From: Candidatus Ozemobacteraceae bacterium
GTDB lineage: Bacteria > Muiribacteriota > Ozemobacteria > Ozemobacterales > Ozemobacteraceae
Direction of reading: 5' to 3'
Length of the DNA: 64,000 nucleotides
NCBI GenBank assembly: GCA_035373905.1
Contig: DAOSOK010000017.1
Location: forward strand, 50,049 to 114,048
The notes beneath the pieces are model-generated. The model made no database searches. It saw only the letters and a program-made list of their open reading frames with translations, and was not told where the DNA came from. The position numbers and the translations under genes were made by a program. Shown here in pieces: positions 24,772 to 33,674 of this stretch (position 1 is its first letter; every line of letters begins with the position of its first letter).

Positions 24772-25748
24772 CCGTCGCGGAAGCGGCCGCCCGGCGATCC
24801 GGCCGTCGGCCTCACGTGTCTCGCGCGCCCCGCGTTCTGCGGCTGCGACGGGCACTGACGTTCGTCGAGATCATGATCGCCCTGGTCATCCTCGCGGTCG
24901 CTCTCCTGCCGGTTTTCAACATGATCCACAAAGGCACGGAGGATACCGATCTCACGGCATCGCAGGCTTTCGCGATCACCAAGGCCTCCGACGTACTGAA
25001 CGCCGCGCTCGATAATATTCCTTTTGAAATACTACGCATGGGAAACCCTGGATATCTGAGCATCTCGGGCCTTCCCGCTTCCGAATATTCCAGATACGAC
25101 GCGAACTGGCTCAAGGGAATCGCGCAGATGCTGTTCCCTGGCTCGACGGACGAGGGCGCCCGCGGATATCCGTGTCGGGGCATCGTCACCGATCCGCGTG
25201 GCATCAGTTATCTCGTGACGCTGTACGTCGAAGACCTCGCCGCCCTGCCTGCTCCCGCGGACGCGAAGCCGGAGCGCAAACAGATCGGTACGGGATTCCC
25301 CGTTTCCGCCCCGACCGATTTTTCGTCCGTGAACGAACTGACCTTTTCGTTCCTGCAGAACCCGGGGAGGCTGTCCGACCCGAAGTGGTTCCAGAAATAC
25401 AACCTGTTCACCACGACCGCCCTGTCTCCCCGCTGGGAGACGGAGCTGACGGCCGACAAGAAGGGCGTTGCCCAGCCGGCCGACAACATCTATAAGGACG
25501 AAGGATACGACGCCGGCGACGATTCCCCGCGGTTCCTCAATCCCACGGCGGCCCGATACACGCAGCGGATGTCGAGCGAGAAGGTGAACTATACCGATGA
25601 CGATACGTTCGCGTTCTGCACGATGAAGCGCCTGATCGTCGAGGTCCAGTGGAACATGGATAAGCGGAAATACAAGAGTCCCGATTCGGACGGTCCGGAT
25701 ATCCAGCGGATCCACCTGATCACGATGAAGGGAGACATCAACCGGTGA
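24768..25748 (+). CDS. Minor prepilin, PilV/GspI-like
   Basis: The N-terminus carries a long basic leader and a class III prepilin motif. Predicted cleavage is after A29 in RRA/LTFVE, with Glu at mature position 5, followed by the hydrophobic helix IMIALVILAVALLPVF. The usual Gly at -1 is Ala. The remaining ~280 residues are a large globular domain without a recognised family. It should be processed by a prepilin peptidase and join the tip of a type IV pilus or a type II secretion pseudopilus. The ATG overlaps the PhoH stop and its stop overlaps the next gene. Confidence 0.82.
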   Translation: MTVAEAAARRSGRRPHVSRAPRVLRLRRALTFVEIMIALVILAVALLPVFNMIHKGTEDTDLTASQAFAITKASDVLNAALDNIPFEILRMGNPGYLSISGLPASEYSRYDANWLKGIAQMLFPGSTDEGARGYPCRGIVTDPRGISYLVTLYVEDLAALPAPADAKPERKQIGTGFPVSAPTDFSSVNELTFSFLQNPGRLSDPKWFQKYNLFTTTALSPRWETELTADKKGVAQPADNIYKDEGYDAGDDSPRFLNPTAARYTQRMSSEKVNYTDDDTFAFCTMKRLIVEVQWNMDKRKYKSPDSDGPDIQRIHLITMKGDINR

Positions 25749-26596
25749 CCACGAACCGCCGCGGCATGGCCATCGTCATCGCGCTGTTCTTCGCGTTCTG
25801 CCTGATGATCCTCGTTGCCTCGATGTTCTTCCAGCATCGCAACGTGGCCGGCCACAACCGGCTCAACCTCCAGAACCAGCAGGCCTTTTTCGCGGCCCGC
25901 GCGGCCATCCAGCATATCCTGCTCAAGGCGAAGCTCTTCCCGACGGAGTTCTACGACGCCGTCGAGTTCAGCCAGGGCAAAAACCCCCTCTGCGATTTCT
26001 CGGAAATCCTCGGAACCGATGCTCAGGGAAGGCAGGTATTCAAGCCCCTGCAGGGCTTCTCGGGCGTGTATTACCGCGTCCTGCCGAACGAGGAGCGCGA
26101 CAAAAACGAGCGGCCGAAATTCTTCTACATGCAGCTGGAAGGCCGTGACGACACCTACATCCGCATGGGCAGCTTCTACAACCCCGACTACCGCTATCTG
26201 GCGCCGGGCATGGCGCAGGCCGACATGCGGCTCCGCTATGTCCAGCCCGTGAAGCCCGATCCGAGCTGGAGAGCAGGCAAGTATCTCGATTACTATATAC
26301 GTGACTGCACCAACATGCTCAAGGACGGAAAACACATTCAGCCGGCGCTCGAGACGAACATCAGCCCGACGATCAACAACGCGAAGAGTTGGGCCCTCGG
26401 AAAAGGATCGGATGGATTTCCCTACACGATGTGTTATCGTGTCACAAAGGTGAATATCCACGCCATGAAGGAACTTCGCCGCTACAACGAGGAAGCGATC
26501 GAGATCGAGGTCGAGGGAAGCATCGTCGACTTCAAGGGCGCGCGCTTCACGCAAGTCCAGAAGAAAATCCAGAAGATCACGCGGTCCGGAAAATGA
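25745..26596 (+). CDS. PilX/GspK-like minor pilin component
   Basis: The 283-residue protein starts at a GTG overlapping the previous stop. Its N-terminus RRGMAIVIALFFAFCLMILV is the PilX_N/GspK-type pattern: a short basic head and a hydrophobic helix lacking the Glu-5 of ordinary pilins. The following NLQNQQAFFAARAAIQHIL segment matches the amphipathic helix of such proteins. The rest is unrecognised. In pili these subunits form part of the priming tip complex. Both ends overlap the neighbouring pilin genes by four bases. Confidence 0.75.
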   Translation: MTTNRRGMAIVIALFFAFCLMILVASMFFQHRNVAGHNRLNLQNQQAFFAARAAIQHILLKAKLFPTEFYDAVEFSQGKNPLCDFSEILGTDAQGRQVFKPLQGFSGVYYRVLPNEERDKNERPKFFYMQLEGRDDTYIRMGSFYNPDYRYLAPGMAQADMRLRYVQPVKPDPSWRAGKYLDYYIRDCTNMLKDGKHIQPALETNISPTINNAKSWALGKGSDGFPYTMCYRVTKVNIHAMKELRRYNEEAIEIEVEGSIVDFKGARFTQVQKKIQKITRSGK

Positions 26597-27360
26597 CGAA
26601 CATGCCTTGCCGCACGGGATCCGCGTCGCGCCGGGAATCGGCGTGTCGCGGGTTCACCCTGCTCGAGCTGATGATCGCCGTCGCGATCCTGTCCGTCTTC
26701 CTCATTTTTTCCTACAAGATCTTCATCGGAGGCTCGAAAACCGCGGGAAGAGCCCAGTGGACGAACTCGGCCGTCGACGAACTGCGCATTGCAACGGGGT
26801 TTCTCAGCAAGGAACTCAAGAGCACCTCATATCCGACAACGCTGCTCCAGGACGGCATCAGCGATCCGTCCGACAACTCCGACCCAGCGGTCGCGCGGAA
26901 ATACTTCGTCAAGATCCTCGCGAACCACCAGGAAATAGCCGCGCCCGCCGCCGGTGCGAAGAAAAAGGTCCTGACCTGGGTTTCCTGCCAGCCGGAAAAG
27001 CCGCCCGCGGCGGGCGTCATGAAAGAATTCACCCTGTGGTTCGAGGGCCGGGAGAATACCCTGACCAGCGTCGGAGATCTCTCCGTCGAGATCGTCAACC
27101 GGAAATTCACGACGGCCGCCCCCCAGTATGCGAAATCCGGCCAGCTCAATCTTGTGGACGACGGACAACCGGGGAGGCAGACGCTCGTTCGCGATGTGGC
27201 CTGGATCAAATTCGAGGCCCCCGGCCCGCTCCCCTCGGGGGCGACGGAGTTCCAGCCGCTGAAAATTTCGATCCACTGCGTATATCCCAAAGATCCCAAA
27301 GCGTTCAAGGACAATTCGACGATGGCGACGCCCAACGTCGGCCTTGAAACGCTGCCGTAG
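26593..27360 (+). CDS. Minor prepilin, PilW/GspJ-like
   Basis: A textbook prepilin site is present: CRG/FTLLELM, with cleavage after G20 and Glu at mature position 5. It is followed by a hydrophobic helix (IAVAILSVFLIFSYKIF) and a globular C-terminal domain of about 200 residues. Length (255) and position as third of three pilin genes fit PilW/GspJ. The ATG overlaps the previous stop. It probably closes the coupled set phoH-pilV-pilX-pilW. Confidence 0.85.
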   Translation: MTNMPCRTGSASRRESACRGFTLLELMIAVAILSVFLIFSYKIFIGGSKTAGRAQWTNSAVDELRIATGFLSKELKSTSYPTTLLQDGISDPSDNSDPAVARKYFVKILANHQEIAAPAAGAKKKVLTWVSCQPEKPPAAGVMKEFTLWFEGRENTLTSVGDLSVEIVNRKFTTAAPQYAKSGQLNLVDDGQPGRQTLVRDVAWIKFEAPGPLPSGATEFQPLKISIHCVYPKDPKAFKDNSTMATPNVGLETLP

Positions 27361-27386
27361 AAAGTTGCAGAATCGGTTGACGACAC

Positions 27387-28145
27387 ATGGCAAAGCAATG
27401 GCATCAGCTTGAAAAACTCGATCACAAATCGCTGAAGAAGCTGCAGCAGGACCGCGAAAAGCAGGCCCTGCTGCAGAAACAGGAAGCCGACAAGAAGCGG
27501 ATGTATATCATCGCCGCCTCCGTCGTCGTCGCCATCGTGTGCGGCCTCGTGTTCCTGTCGATCCTGCGGAACCGCGCGGCGGAAAAGGCATACAAGGAAG
27601 AACGCGACAAGATGTACGCCGTTTCCGTGGCGGAAGTGAAGGGCCCCGTCCTGGGCCGATCGATCGGAGACTGGGAAAAAATCGCTCCGAACTTCACCTT
27701 CAACGACGAGTACACGTTCAAGGCCGACAAGGGCGGCCAGTTGTCTGTCAAGCTGCAGCTCGACAACGTCGTGAAACTGGCCTCGATGTCCGAAATGACC
27801 GTCATGAAGGCGACGTTGCACGAGAAGGAGAACCGCGTCGTCAGGGAGTCGGTGAAGCTGAGCCGGGGCGAGCTCACGGCGGCGATCTCCCTCGACGGAC
27901 GCGATCTGCTGGAGATCGAGTGCGGCGGTATCGTCGCCAAGGGCGCTTCCGGACTTTTCAAGGTGCTGTACAACCAGGCGAAAGGAACCGGCGAAGTCGT
28001 GGTGAAGAACGGTCTCGTCGAGGTCTACAGCAAGAAGAGCGCGAGTCGCCGGGTCAAGGTGTCCGGATTCTACAAGATTGTGTTCGATGCCAACCAGCTG
28101 GGAAATCCCACCCAGGCGAGCGTCATTCAGTACGACTGGCGCTGA
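27387..28145 (+). CDS. Single-pass membrane protein with a FecR-like external domain
   Basis: A charged cytoplasmic head (about 38 residues, Lys/Gln-rich) is followed by one membrane helix (about 39-60: MYIIAASVVVAIVCGLVFL) and an external domain of about 190 residues. The block VKLASMSEMTVMKATLHEK ... VKLSRGELTAAISL resembles the FecR/PEGA-flanked beta-roll in which a polymer-like repeat reports surface state. No sigma factor is next to it. It lies 26 bases after the last pilin gene and may assist the pilus, which is an inference from position. Confidence 0.6.
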   Translation: MAKQWHQLEKLDHKSLKKLQQDREKQALLQKQEADKKRMYIIAASVVVAIVCGLVFLSILRNRAAEKAYKEERDKMYAVSVAEVKGPVLGRSIGDWEKIAPNFTFNDEYTFKADKGGQLSVKLQLDNVVKLASMSEMTVMKATLHEKENRVVRESVKLSRGELTAAISLDGRDLLEIECGGIVAKGASGLFKVLYNQAKGTGEVVVKNGLVEVYSKKSASRRVKVSGFYKIVFDANQLGNPTQASVIQYDWR

Positions 28146-28154
28146 TGCGTTTCC

Positions 28155-31046
28155 ATGATTCGCATCGTCAAAGCCCGCGTCCATAACCTCAAGGATCTGA
28201 CGCTCGGCATTCCCCGCAATGCGCTGACCGTCATCACCGGTGTTTCCGGTTCCGGAAAGAGCTCGCTTGCGTTCGACACGATCCATGCCGAGGGGCAGCG
28301 GCGGTATATGGAGTCGCTTTCCTCCTACGCCCGCCAGTTCCTCCAGCAGATGGAAAAGCCGGATGTGGAAAGCATCGACGGGCTGTCGCCCACCATTGCG
28401 ATCCAGCAGAAGACGACCTCGCGGAACCCGCGTTCGACGGTCGGCACCGTCACGGAGCTGTACGATTATTTCCGGCTTCTCTTCGCCGCCGTCGGCGAGC
28501 CTCACTGCCCCGAGTGCGGTGCGAAAGTCACCAGTTCGACCCCCGCCCAGATCGTCGACGTTCTGCTCGAATACCCGGCGGGAACCCGGCTGACGCTGCT
28601 CGCGCCGGTCGTGCGCGGCCGCAAGGGGGAATACCAGAAGGTGTTCGAGGAACTGCGCCGCGAGGGGTTTTCCCGGGTGCGCGTCGACGGGGAACTCCGT
28701 CTCCTTGAGGACGAACTTCCGCGGCTCGACGCGAAGCGCGCGCATACAATAGAAATAGCTATAGACAGGGTTTCCCTCTCCGGCGTTCGGGAAGAGGCTT
28801 CCCGGCTCAACGATGCCGTCGAACTGGCGTTCAAGATGGCCGACGGCCAGCTGGTCGTCGTTCTCGAGAAACCGGACGGACCGAAGGGCCAGGAGATCCT
28901 GTTCAGCGAGAAGCTCCGATGCGGGAGGTGCGAGATCAGCCTGCCCGAGATCAAGCCCCGGCTCTTCTCGTTCAACGCTCCCTACGGGGCCTGCACGCAC
29001 TGTTCGGGGCTGGGCAGCCAGCTCGTCGTCGATCCCGACCTGTTCATTCCCGACCGGAGCGTGTCGCTTGCCGACGGCGCCCTCAAGGCGATGGGCACGG
29101 GCGAGGAGACGATTCTCGGCCACTGGCTCGACAGCCTGGCGAAGCATTACGGCTTTTCGCTGCACACCCCGGTCGAGAAGCTCCCGAAAAAAGTCATGGA
29201 TATTCTGTTCAAGGGGTCGGGAACGGACGAAATCGAGGTGTTCTACGAGGGTCGCCGCATGTCGGCGACGTTCAAGAAGCCTTTCGAAGGAATCATTCCC
29301 ATGTTCGAGCGGCGATACCGCGAAACGCCGTCGGACGAAGCCCGCGCCTGGTACGAGCGGTTCATGCGCGAGCTCCCGTGCCCCGGGTGCGCCGGGAAGC
29401 GCCTCTCCCCGGCCGCCCTTGCGGTGACCGTCGAGAACCTCAGCATTCACGGGCTGACCCAGATGTCGGTCGGGAGCCTGGTCCGGTTTTTCGAGAAGCT
29501 CGTTCTGACCGAGCGACAGGCGTTCATCTGCAAGAAGATCCTCGAGGAGATCCGCAGCCGGTTGCGGTTTCTGAACGACGTCGGCCTCGATTACCTGACG
29601 CTCGCGAGGCCGGCCCACACCCTGTCTGGGGGCGAGGCGCAGCGCATCCGCCTGGCGACGCAGATCGGATCGGCGCTGGTCGGCATCACATACGTGCTCG
29701 ACGAGCCCAGCATCGGCTTGCATCCGCGCGACAACCGGCGTCTGATCGACACGCTCAAAAGCCTGCGCAGTCTCGGAAACACCGTGCTGGTCGTCGAGCA
29801 CGATCACGAGATCATGCTCGAAGCCGATCACCTCGTCGACCTGGGGCCCGGGGCCGGAACCGAAGGCGGGCGACTCGTCGCGGAAGGGACTCCGGCCGAG
29901 GTCGCGGCCGACCGGGAGAGCCTCACGGGGCGTTTCCTGGCAGGCATCGAGCGAATTTCGCCGCCGGATACGCGGCGCGGGGGGAACGGGAAGACCCTGA
30001 CGCTCAGAGGCGCACGACATAATAATTTGAAAGATATAGACGTCGAGTTCCCTCTCGGCCGGCTGATCGCGATCACCGGCGTCTCGGGCTCGGGCAAGTC
30101 CAGTCTCGTGACGGACACCCTGTATCCGCTGCTGTCGAACCGCCTCGTCAAGACCCATCTCGACGTTGGTGGGCATGCGGGACTCGACGGGCTCGAACAT
30201 ATAAATAAAGTGGTAAATATAGACCAGGATCCCATCGGCCGCACGCCGAGGTCGAACCCCTGCACCTATACCGGTCTCTTTTCCCCCATCCGCACCCTGT
30301 TCTCGCAGACCGTCGAAGCCCGCTCGCGAGGCTATACGCCGGGCAGATTCAGCTTCAACGTGAAGGGCGGCCGGTGCGAGGTCTGCGAGGGATCGGGGCA
30401 GATCCAGATCGAGATGCACTTCCTTCCCGACGTTTTCGTCACCTGCGAGGCCTGCAAAGGACTGCGGTTCAACGACGAGACGCTGAAGGTCCACTTCAAG
30501 GGGAAGAACATCGCCGACGTGCTCGCGATGACCGTGAACGACGCGCTCGCCTTCTTCGAGGCGCATTACGTCCTCAGACGCAAGCTCGAAACGCTCCGCG
30601 ACGTCGGTCTCGGGTATATCACGCTCGGCCAGGCCAGCACCACGCTGTCCGGCGGCGAGGCGCAGCGCATCAAACTCGCGACCGAACTGTCCCGTATGGC
30701 GACAGGCCAGACGTTCTACATCCTCGACGAGCCGACGACGGGCCTTCACTTCCAGGACGTGCGGTGCCTGCTCGGGGTTCTGAGCCGCCTCGTGGAAAAG
30801 GGAAACACCGTGGTCGTCGTCGAGCACAACCTCGACGTCGTGAAAACGGCGGACTGGGTCATCGACCTCGGCCCCGAAGGCGGCGACGCCGGCGGCCGCA
30901 TCATCGCCGCCGGCACGCCGGAGGACCTCGCCGCGAACCCGGCGTCCATGACCGGCCGCTTCCTGGCCGAGATTCTGGGCCCGGCGTCTTCACCCAGACC
31001 CAAAGCGGAAAAGCGCGGCCGCGGGAGCAGGTCCGTTGCCCGCTGA
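28155..31046 (+). CDS. uvrA: Excinuclease ABC subunit A
   Basis: UvrA is the damage-sensing ATPase of nucleotide excision repair; it loads UvrB on lesions. Both ABC cassettes are complete: Walker A TGVSGSGKSSLAFDT near residue 30 and GVSGSGKSSLVTDTL in the second half, signatures TLSGGEAQRIRLATQ and TLSGGEAQRIKLATE, and Walker B VLDEPSIGLHPRDN and ILDEPTTGLHFQD. Zinc-binding cysteines are present (CGRC...CTHC and CEVC...CEAC). At 963 residues it is slightly longer than average. It starts 9 bases after the FecR-like gene and its 3' end overlaps the next gene by 11 bases. Confidence 0.98.
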   Translation: MIRIVKARVHNLKDLTLGIPRNALTVITGVSGSGKSSLAFDTIHAEGQRRYMESLSSYARQFLQQMEKPDVESIDGLSPTIAIQQKTTSRNPRSTVGTVTELYDYFRLLFAAVGEPHCPECGAKVTSSTPAQIVDVLLEYPAGTRLTLLAPVVRGRKGEYQKVFEELRREGFSRVRVDGELRLLEDELPRLDAKRAHTIEIAIDRVSLSGVREEASRLNDAVELAFKMADGQLVVVLEKPDGPKGQEILFSEKLRCGRCEISLPEIKPRLFSFNAPYGACTHCSGLGSQLVVDPDLFIPDRSVSLADGALKAMGTGEETILGHWLDSLAKHYGFSLHTPVEKLPKKVMDILFKGSGTDEIEVFYEGRRMSATFKKPFEGIIPMFERRYRETPSDEARAWYERFMRELPCPGCAGKRLSPAALAVTVENLSIHGLTQMSVGSLVRFFEKLVLTERQAFICKKILEEIRSRLRFLNDVGLDYLTLARPAHTLSGGEAQRIRLATQIGSALVGITYVLDEPSIGLHPRDNRRLIDTLKSLRSLGNTVLVVEHDHEIMLEADHLVDLGPGAGTEGGRLVAEGTPAEVAADRESLTGRFLAGIERISPPDTRRGGNGKTLTLRGARHNNLKDIDVEFPLGRLIAITGVSGSGKSSLVTDTLYPLLSNRLVKTHLDVGGHAGLDGLEHINKVVNIDQDPIGRTPRSNPCTYTGLFSPIRTLFSQTVEARSRGYTPGRFSFNVKGGRCEVCEGSGQIQIEMHFLPDVFVTCEACKGLRFNDETLKVHFKGKNIADVLAMTVNDALAFFEAHYVLRRKLETLRDVGLGYITLGQASTTLSGGEAQRIKLATELSRMATGQTFYILDEPTTGLHFQDVRCLLGVLSRLVEKGNTVVVVEHNLDVVKTADWVIDLGPEGGDAGGRIIAAGTPEDLAANPASMTGRFLAEILGPASSPRPKAEKRGRGSRSVAR

Positions 31047-32205
31047 CCGGCCGCCGACGCAGCATTCATCCCTCCTGGCGCGTCGACCGGATCTGATCGT
31101 TCTTGCAGCCTTCATCGCTGCCGTCGCAGCCGGCTCCTTGATGGGCCTCTTCCAGTGGGACACCGAAGCCTACTTCTGGGCCGGCCGGGCCTGGATGACC
31201 GGCGCCGATCCCTACGACCTGATGCTCCTGACGAAGATGACGGGAAAGCCACCCCTGCCGTTCGTCTACCCGCCGACGGTCTTGCCGTTCATCGGCATCC
31301 TCTCGCTGCTGCCTCTTCCGCTCTTCCACCTGGTTTTTCTCGCGGCGAAGGTCGGTGCGCTGATCCTGCTGATCCGATGCTGGAGGAGGATCGTCGGGGA
31401 ACATGCGGGGAACCTCGTTTGGTTCGCGATGCTGGGGTTTCACGGGGCCCTCTTTTCCGATCTGGGGGCGGGCAATATCGCCGTTTTCGAGGCGCTCCTC
31501 GTCTGGCTGGCTCTGGAAGCCTGGATCGACGGTCGGACGGAGCGGTTCGCCGCCCTGATCGTTCTCGCCGGACAGCCCAAGCTGGCGCCGCTGGCGTTCA
31601 TCTCTCTGCTAACCTGGCGTTCGCCGCGCCACGGACGCACGCTGGCGATGTCCGTCGCGGGCCTCGCCGCCCTTACGGGCGTGCTGGTCGCGGTTGCGCC
31701 CGAGTCGTGGAGCAGGTTTTTCTCCCTGGCCGCGTCCATCGACGAGAGAGGCCTGAACAACCAAAGCCAGGTTGCTCTCTGGCGTGATCTGCTGGGAGTT
31801 CCGATCGGCAGCGTCGCATCCGGAAAGGCGCTGATCCCCTCCCTTCTGGTGAGCTTCGCCGTCGGCCTGGCGACCTGGAGGGTCGGATATCGCGCCTCAG
31901 CAGAGGGAGAAGAGGCCCGCCGGCGGGCCGTGTTCCTCGCGGTGCTCGCCTATGCTCTGGTCGTCCCGCGGTTCAAGAGTTATTCCTACCTGCTCCTGAC
32001 ACCGGCGGCCGTCGAGGCGTTCGGGCGAGCGCCGTCTTATAAAATAGCAAAATATGTATTTCTTGTGACGGGCCTCATGCCGTTCATGCCGTTTTCGGAT
32101 CGTCTTCCGCTCGCGATCGCCTACCTGCCGCTCGCCTGGGCGGCCTGGTTCTGGTGGCTGCTGATTCGGCGCGGGGAAGCGCCGGACCGGACGACGGCGG
32201 TGTGA
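31036..32205 (+). CDS. GT87-like (DUF2029) membrane glycosyltransferase
   Basis: The 389-residue protein has about ten membrane helices. Near the N-terminus is FQWDTEAYFWAGRAWMTGADPYDL, with the Asp in the first loop that polyprenol-phosphate-mannose-dependent GT-C enzymes of this family use, and the YPPTVLPFI segment typical of DUF2029/GT87. The TTG start at 31036 overlaps uvrA and has GGAG 9 bases upstream. An ATG at 31141 would lose the first helix. The sugar and the acceptor are unknown. Confidence 0.75.
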   Translation: MPADRPPTQHSSLLARRPDLIVLAAFIAAVAAGSLMGLFQWDTEAYFWAGRAWMTGADPYDLMLLTKMTGKPPLPFVYPPTVLPFIGILSLLPLPLFHLVFLAAKVGALILLIRCWRRIVGEHAGNLVWFAMLGFHGALFSDLGAGNIAVFEALLVWLALEAWIDGRTERFAALIVLAGQPKLAPLAFISLLTWRSPRHGRTLAMSVAGLAALTGVLVAVAPESWSRFFSLAASIDERGLNNQSQVALWRDLLGVPIGSVASGKALIPSLLVSFAVGLATWRVGYRASAEGEEARRRAVFLAVLAYALVVPRFKSYSYLLLTPAAVEAFGRAPSYKIAKYVFLVTGLMPFMPFSDRLPLAIAYLPLAWAAWFWWLLIRRGEAPDRTTAV

Positions 32206-32257
32206 TATCCTGATCGGTGCCCGGTGTGCCGGAGCGAGACAGGCAGGGAGAGACGAT

Positions 32258-33670
32258 ATGGGCCGCAAGAACGGTGTGACCTACGCGTGCCAGACGTGCG
32301 GACAGAGTTACAGCAAGTGGCAGGGCCAGTGCAGCGGGTGTGAGGAGTGGAACACCATCGTCGCCGAGGCCGCGGGCCCGGCCGGCCGCCCGACGATGCA
32401 CGATTTCAAGTCGGGGGCGGCGAACCTCGCGCTGTGCCAGTCCCTCGACGACGTGAAGGCGGAACGGGCCGCCCGCTTCGCGACCGGCTTCGATACGTTT
32501 GACGAGCTGATCGGCGGCGGCCTCGTTCCCGGCGGCATCACCCTGATCGGCGGCGAGCCCGGCGTCGGCAAGTCGACCTTCATGCTCCAGCTCGCCTCGC
32601 GGCTCGGGGTGACGATCAAGCCCATTCTCTACATCTCGGGCGAAGAGTCCCTGACCCAGATCAAGCTTCGCGCCGACCGGCTCGGCATCGGCAACGGGAA
32701 GGACATCTTCCTCGTTTCCGAGCAGAACATCGACGCGGCGCTCGGGGCCGTGATGACCTACCAGCCGCGCCTGCTCGTCATCGACTCGATCCAGACGGTG
32801 TTCACTCCTCAGCTCGAAGCCACGCCCGGCGCGGTCGCCCAGGTGCGCGAGTGCGCCGCCATCCTCACGAAGTTCGGCAAAGACCGAGGTCTGCCGGTCA
32901 TGATCATCGGCCACGTGACGAAGGAAGGCGCGATCGCCGGCCCGAAGGTGCTCGAGCACATCGTCGACACCGTCCTCTACTTCGAGGGTGAGATCAATTC
33001 GAATTTTCGCATCCTGCGCGTGTTCAAGAACCGATTCGGCGCCACAGGCGAGGTCGCGGTGTTCCAGATGACGGGAAACGGCCTGATGCCGGTGCTGAAC
33101 CCGTCCGACCTCTTCGTCAGCCGCCACCGCACCGAATCTCCCGGCGTCGTCGTGGTGCCGCTTCTCGAAGGATCCCGCTGCATCCTGGCCGAACTGCAGA
33201 CCCTGGTGACCCACTCGTTCCTGTCGATGCCGCGCCGCGTGGTGTCGGGCATCGATTCGAACCGGCTCCATCTCGTGCTCGCCGTGCTCGAAAAACACGG
33301 CGGGCTGAAATTCTACAACCGCGATGTCTTCGTGAACGTGGCGGGCGGCCTGCGGCTCGGCGAACCCGGCGGCGACCTCGGCCTCGCGATGGCCCTCGTC
33401 GGCAGCGCCTGGGACAAACCGGTGCCGCGCGACCTCCTGATGGCCGGCGAGCTGACGCTTTCGGGCGACATCCGGCCGGTCTCCGGCGTCGAACGCCGCC
33501 TGGCGGAAGGCCGCCGGTTCGGCTTCACGCGCTTCCTGGTCTCGGAAGCCGGGGACCCCCCCAAGGGCGCCGGTATCACCCGCGTCCGGACGGTCGCCGA
33601 CGCCATCCGCTTCGTTTTCCCGAGCGGTCGCCCGCCGGCGCCGCCCTCGAAATCCCAGGGCGAGGAATGA
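32258..33670 (+). CDS. radA: DNA repair protein RadA
   Basis: RadA (Sms) is a hexameric RecA-like helicase that extends recombination intermediates. Visible parts in order are the C4 zinc finger CQTCGQSYSKWQGQCSGC (about residues 8-26), Walker A GGEPGVGKST, the RadA-specific KNRFGATGE motif and a C-terminal Lon-protease-like domain (GLRLGEPGGDLGLAMALVGS) that lacks a catalytic Ser-Lys dyad in the family. Length 470 is normal. GGGAGA lies just before the ATG. Confidence 0.97.
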   Translation: MGRKNGVTYACQTCGQSYSKWQGQCSGCEEWNTIVAEAAGPAGRPTMHDFKSGAANLALCQSLDDVKAERAARFATGFDTFDELIGGGLVPGGITLIGGEPGVGKSTFMLQLASRLGVTIKPILYISGEESLTQIKLRADRLGIGNGKDIFLVSEQNIDAALGAVMTYQPRLLVIDSIQTVFTPQLEATPGAVAQVRECAAILTKFGKDRGLPVMIIGHVTKEGAIAGPKVLEHIVDTVLYFEGEINSNFRILRVFKNRFGATGEVAVFQMTGNGLMPVLNPSDLFVSRHRTESPGVVVVPLLEGSRCILAELQTLVTHSFLSMPRRVVSGIDSNRLHLVLAVLEKHGGLKFYNRDVFVNVAGGLRLGEPGGDLGLAMALVGSAWDKPVPRDLLMAGELTLSGDIRPVSGVERRLAEGRRFGFTRFLVSEAGDPPKGAGITRVRTVADAIRFVFPSGRPPAPPSKSQGEE

Positions 33671-33674
33671 TGTC

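Noticed and set aside
26712..30827. A 1371-codon open frame on the minus strand across the pilin, FecR-like and uvrA genes
   Set aside because: It is antisense to well-supported genes, has Asp/Arg/Gly/Val-rich shadow composition and no domain. Long antisense frames are expected in GC-rich DNA.
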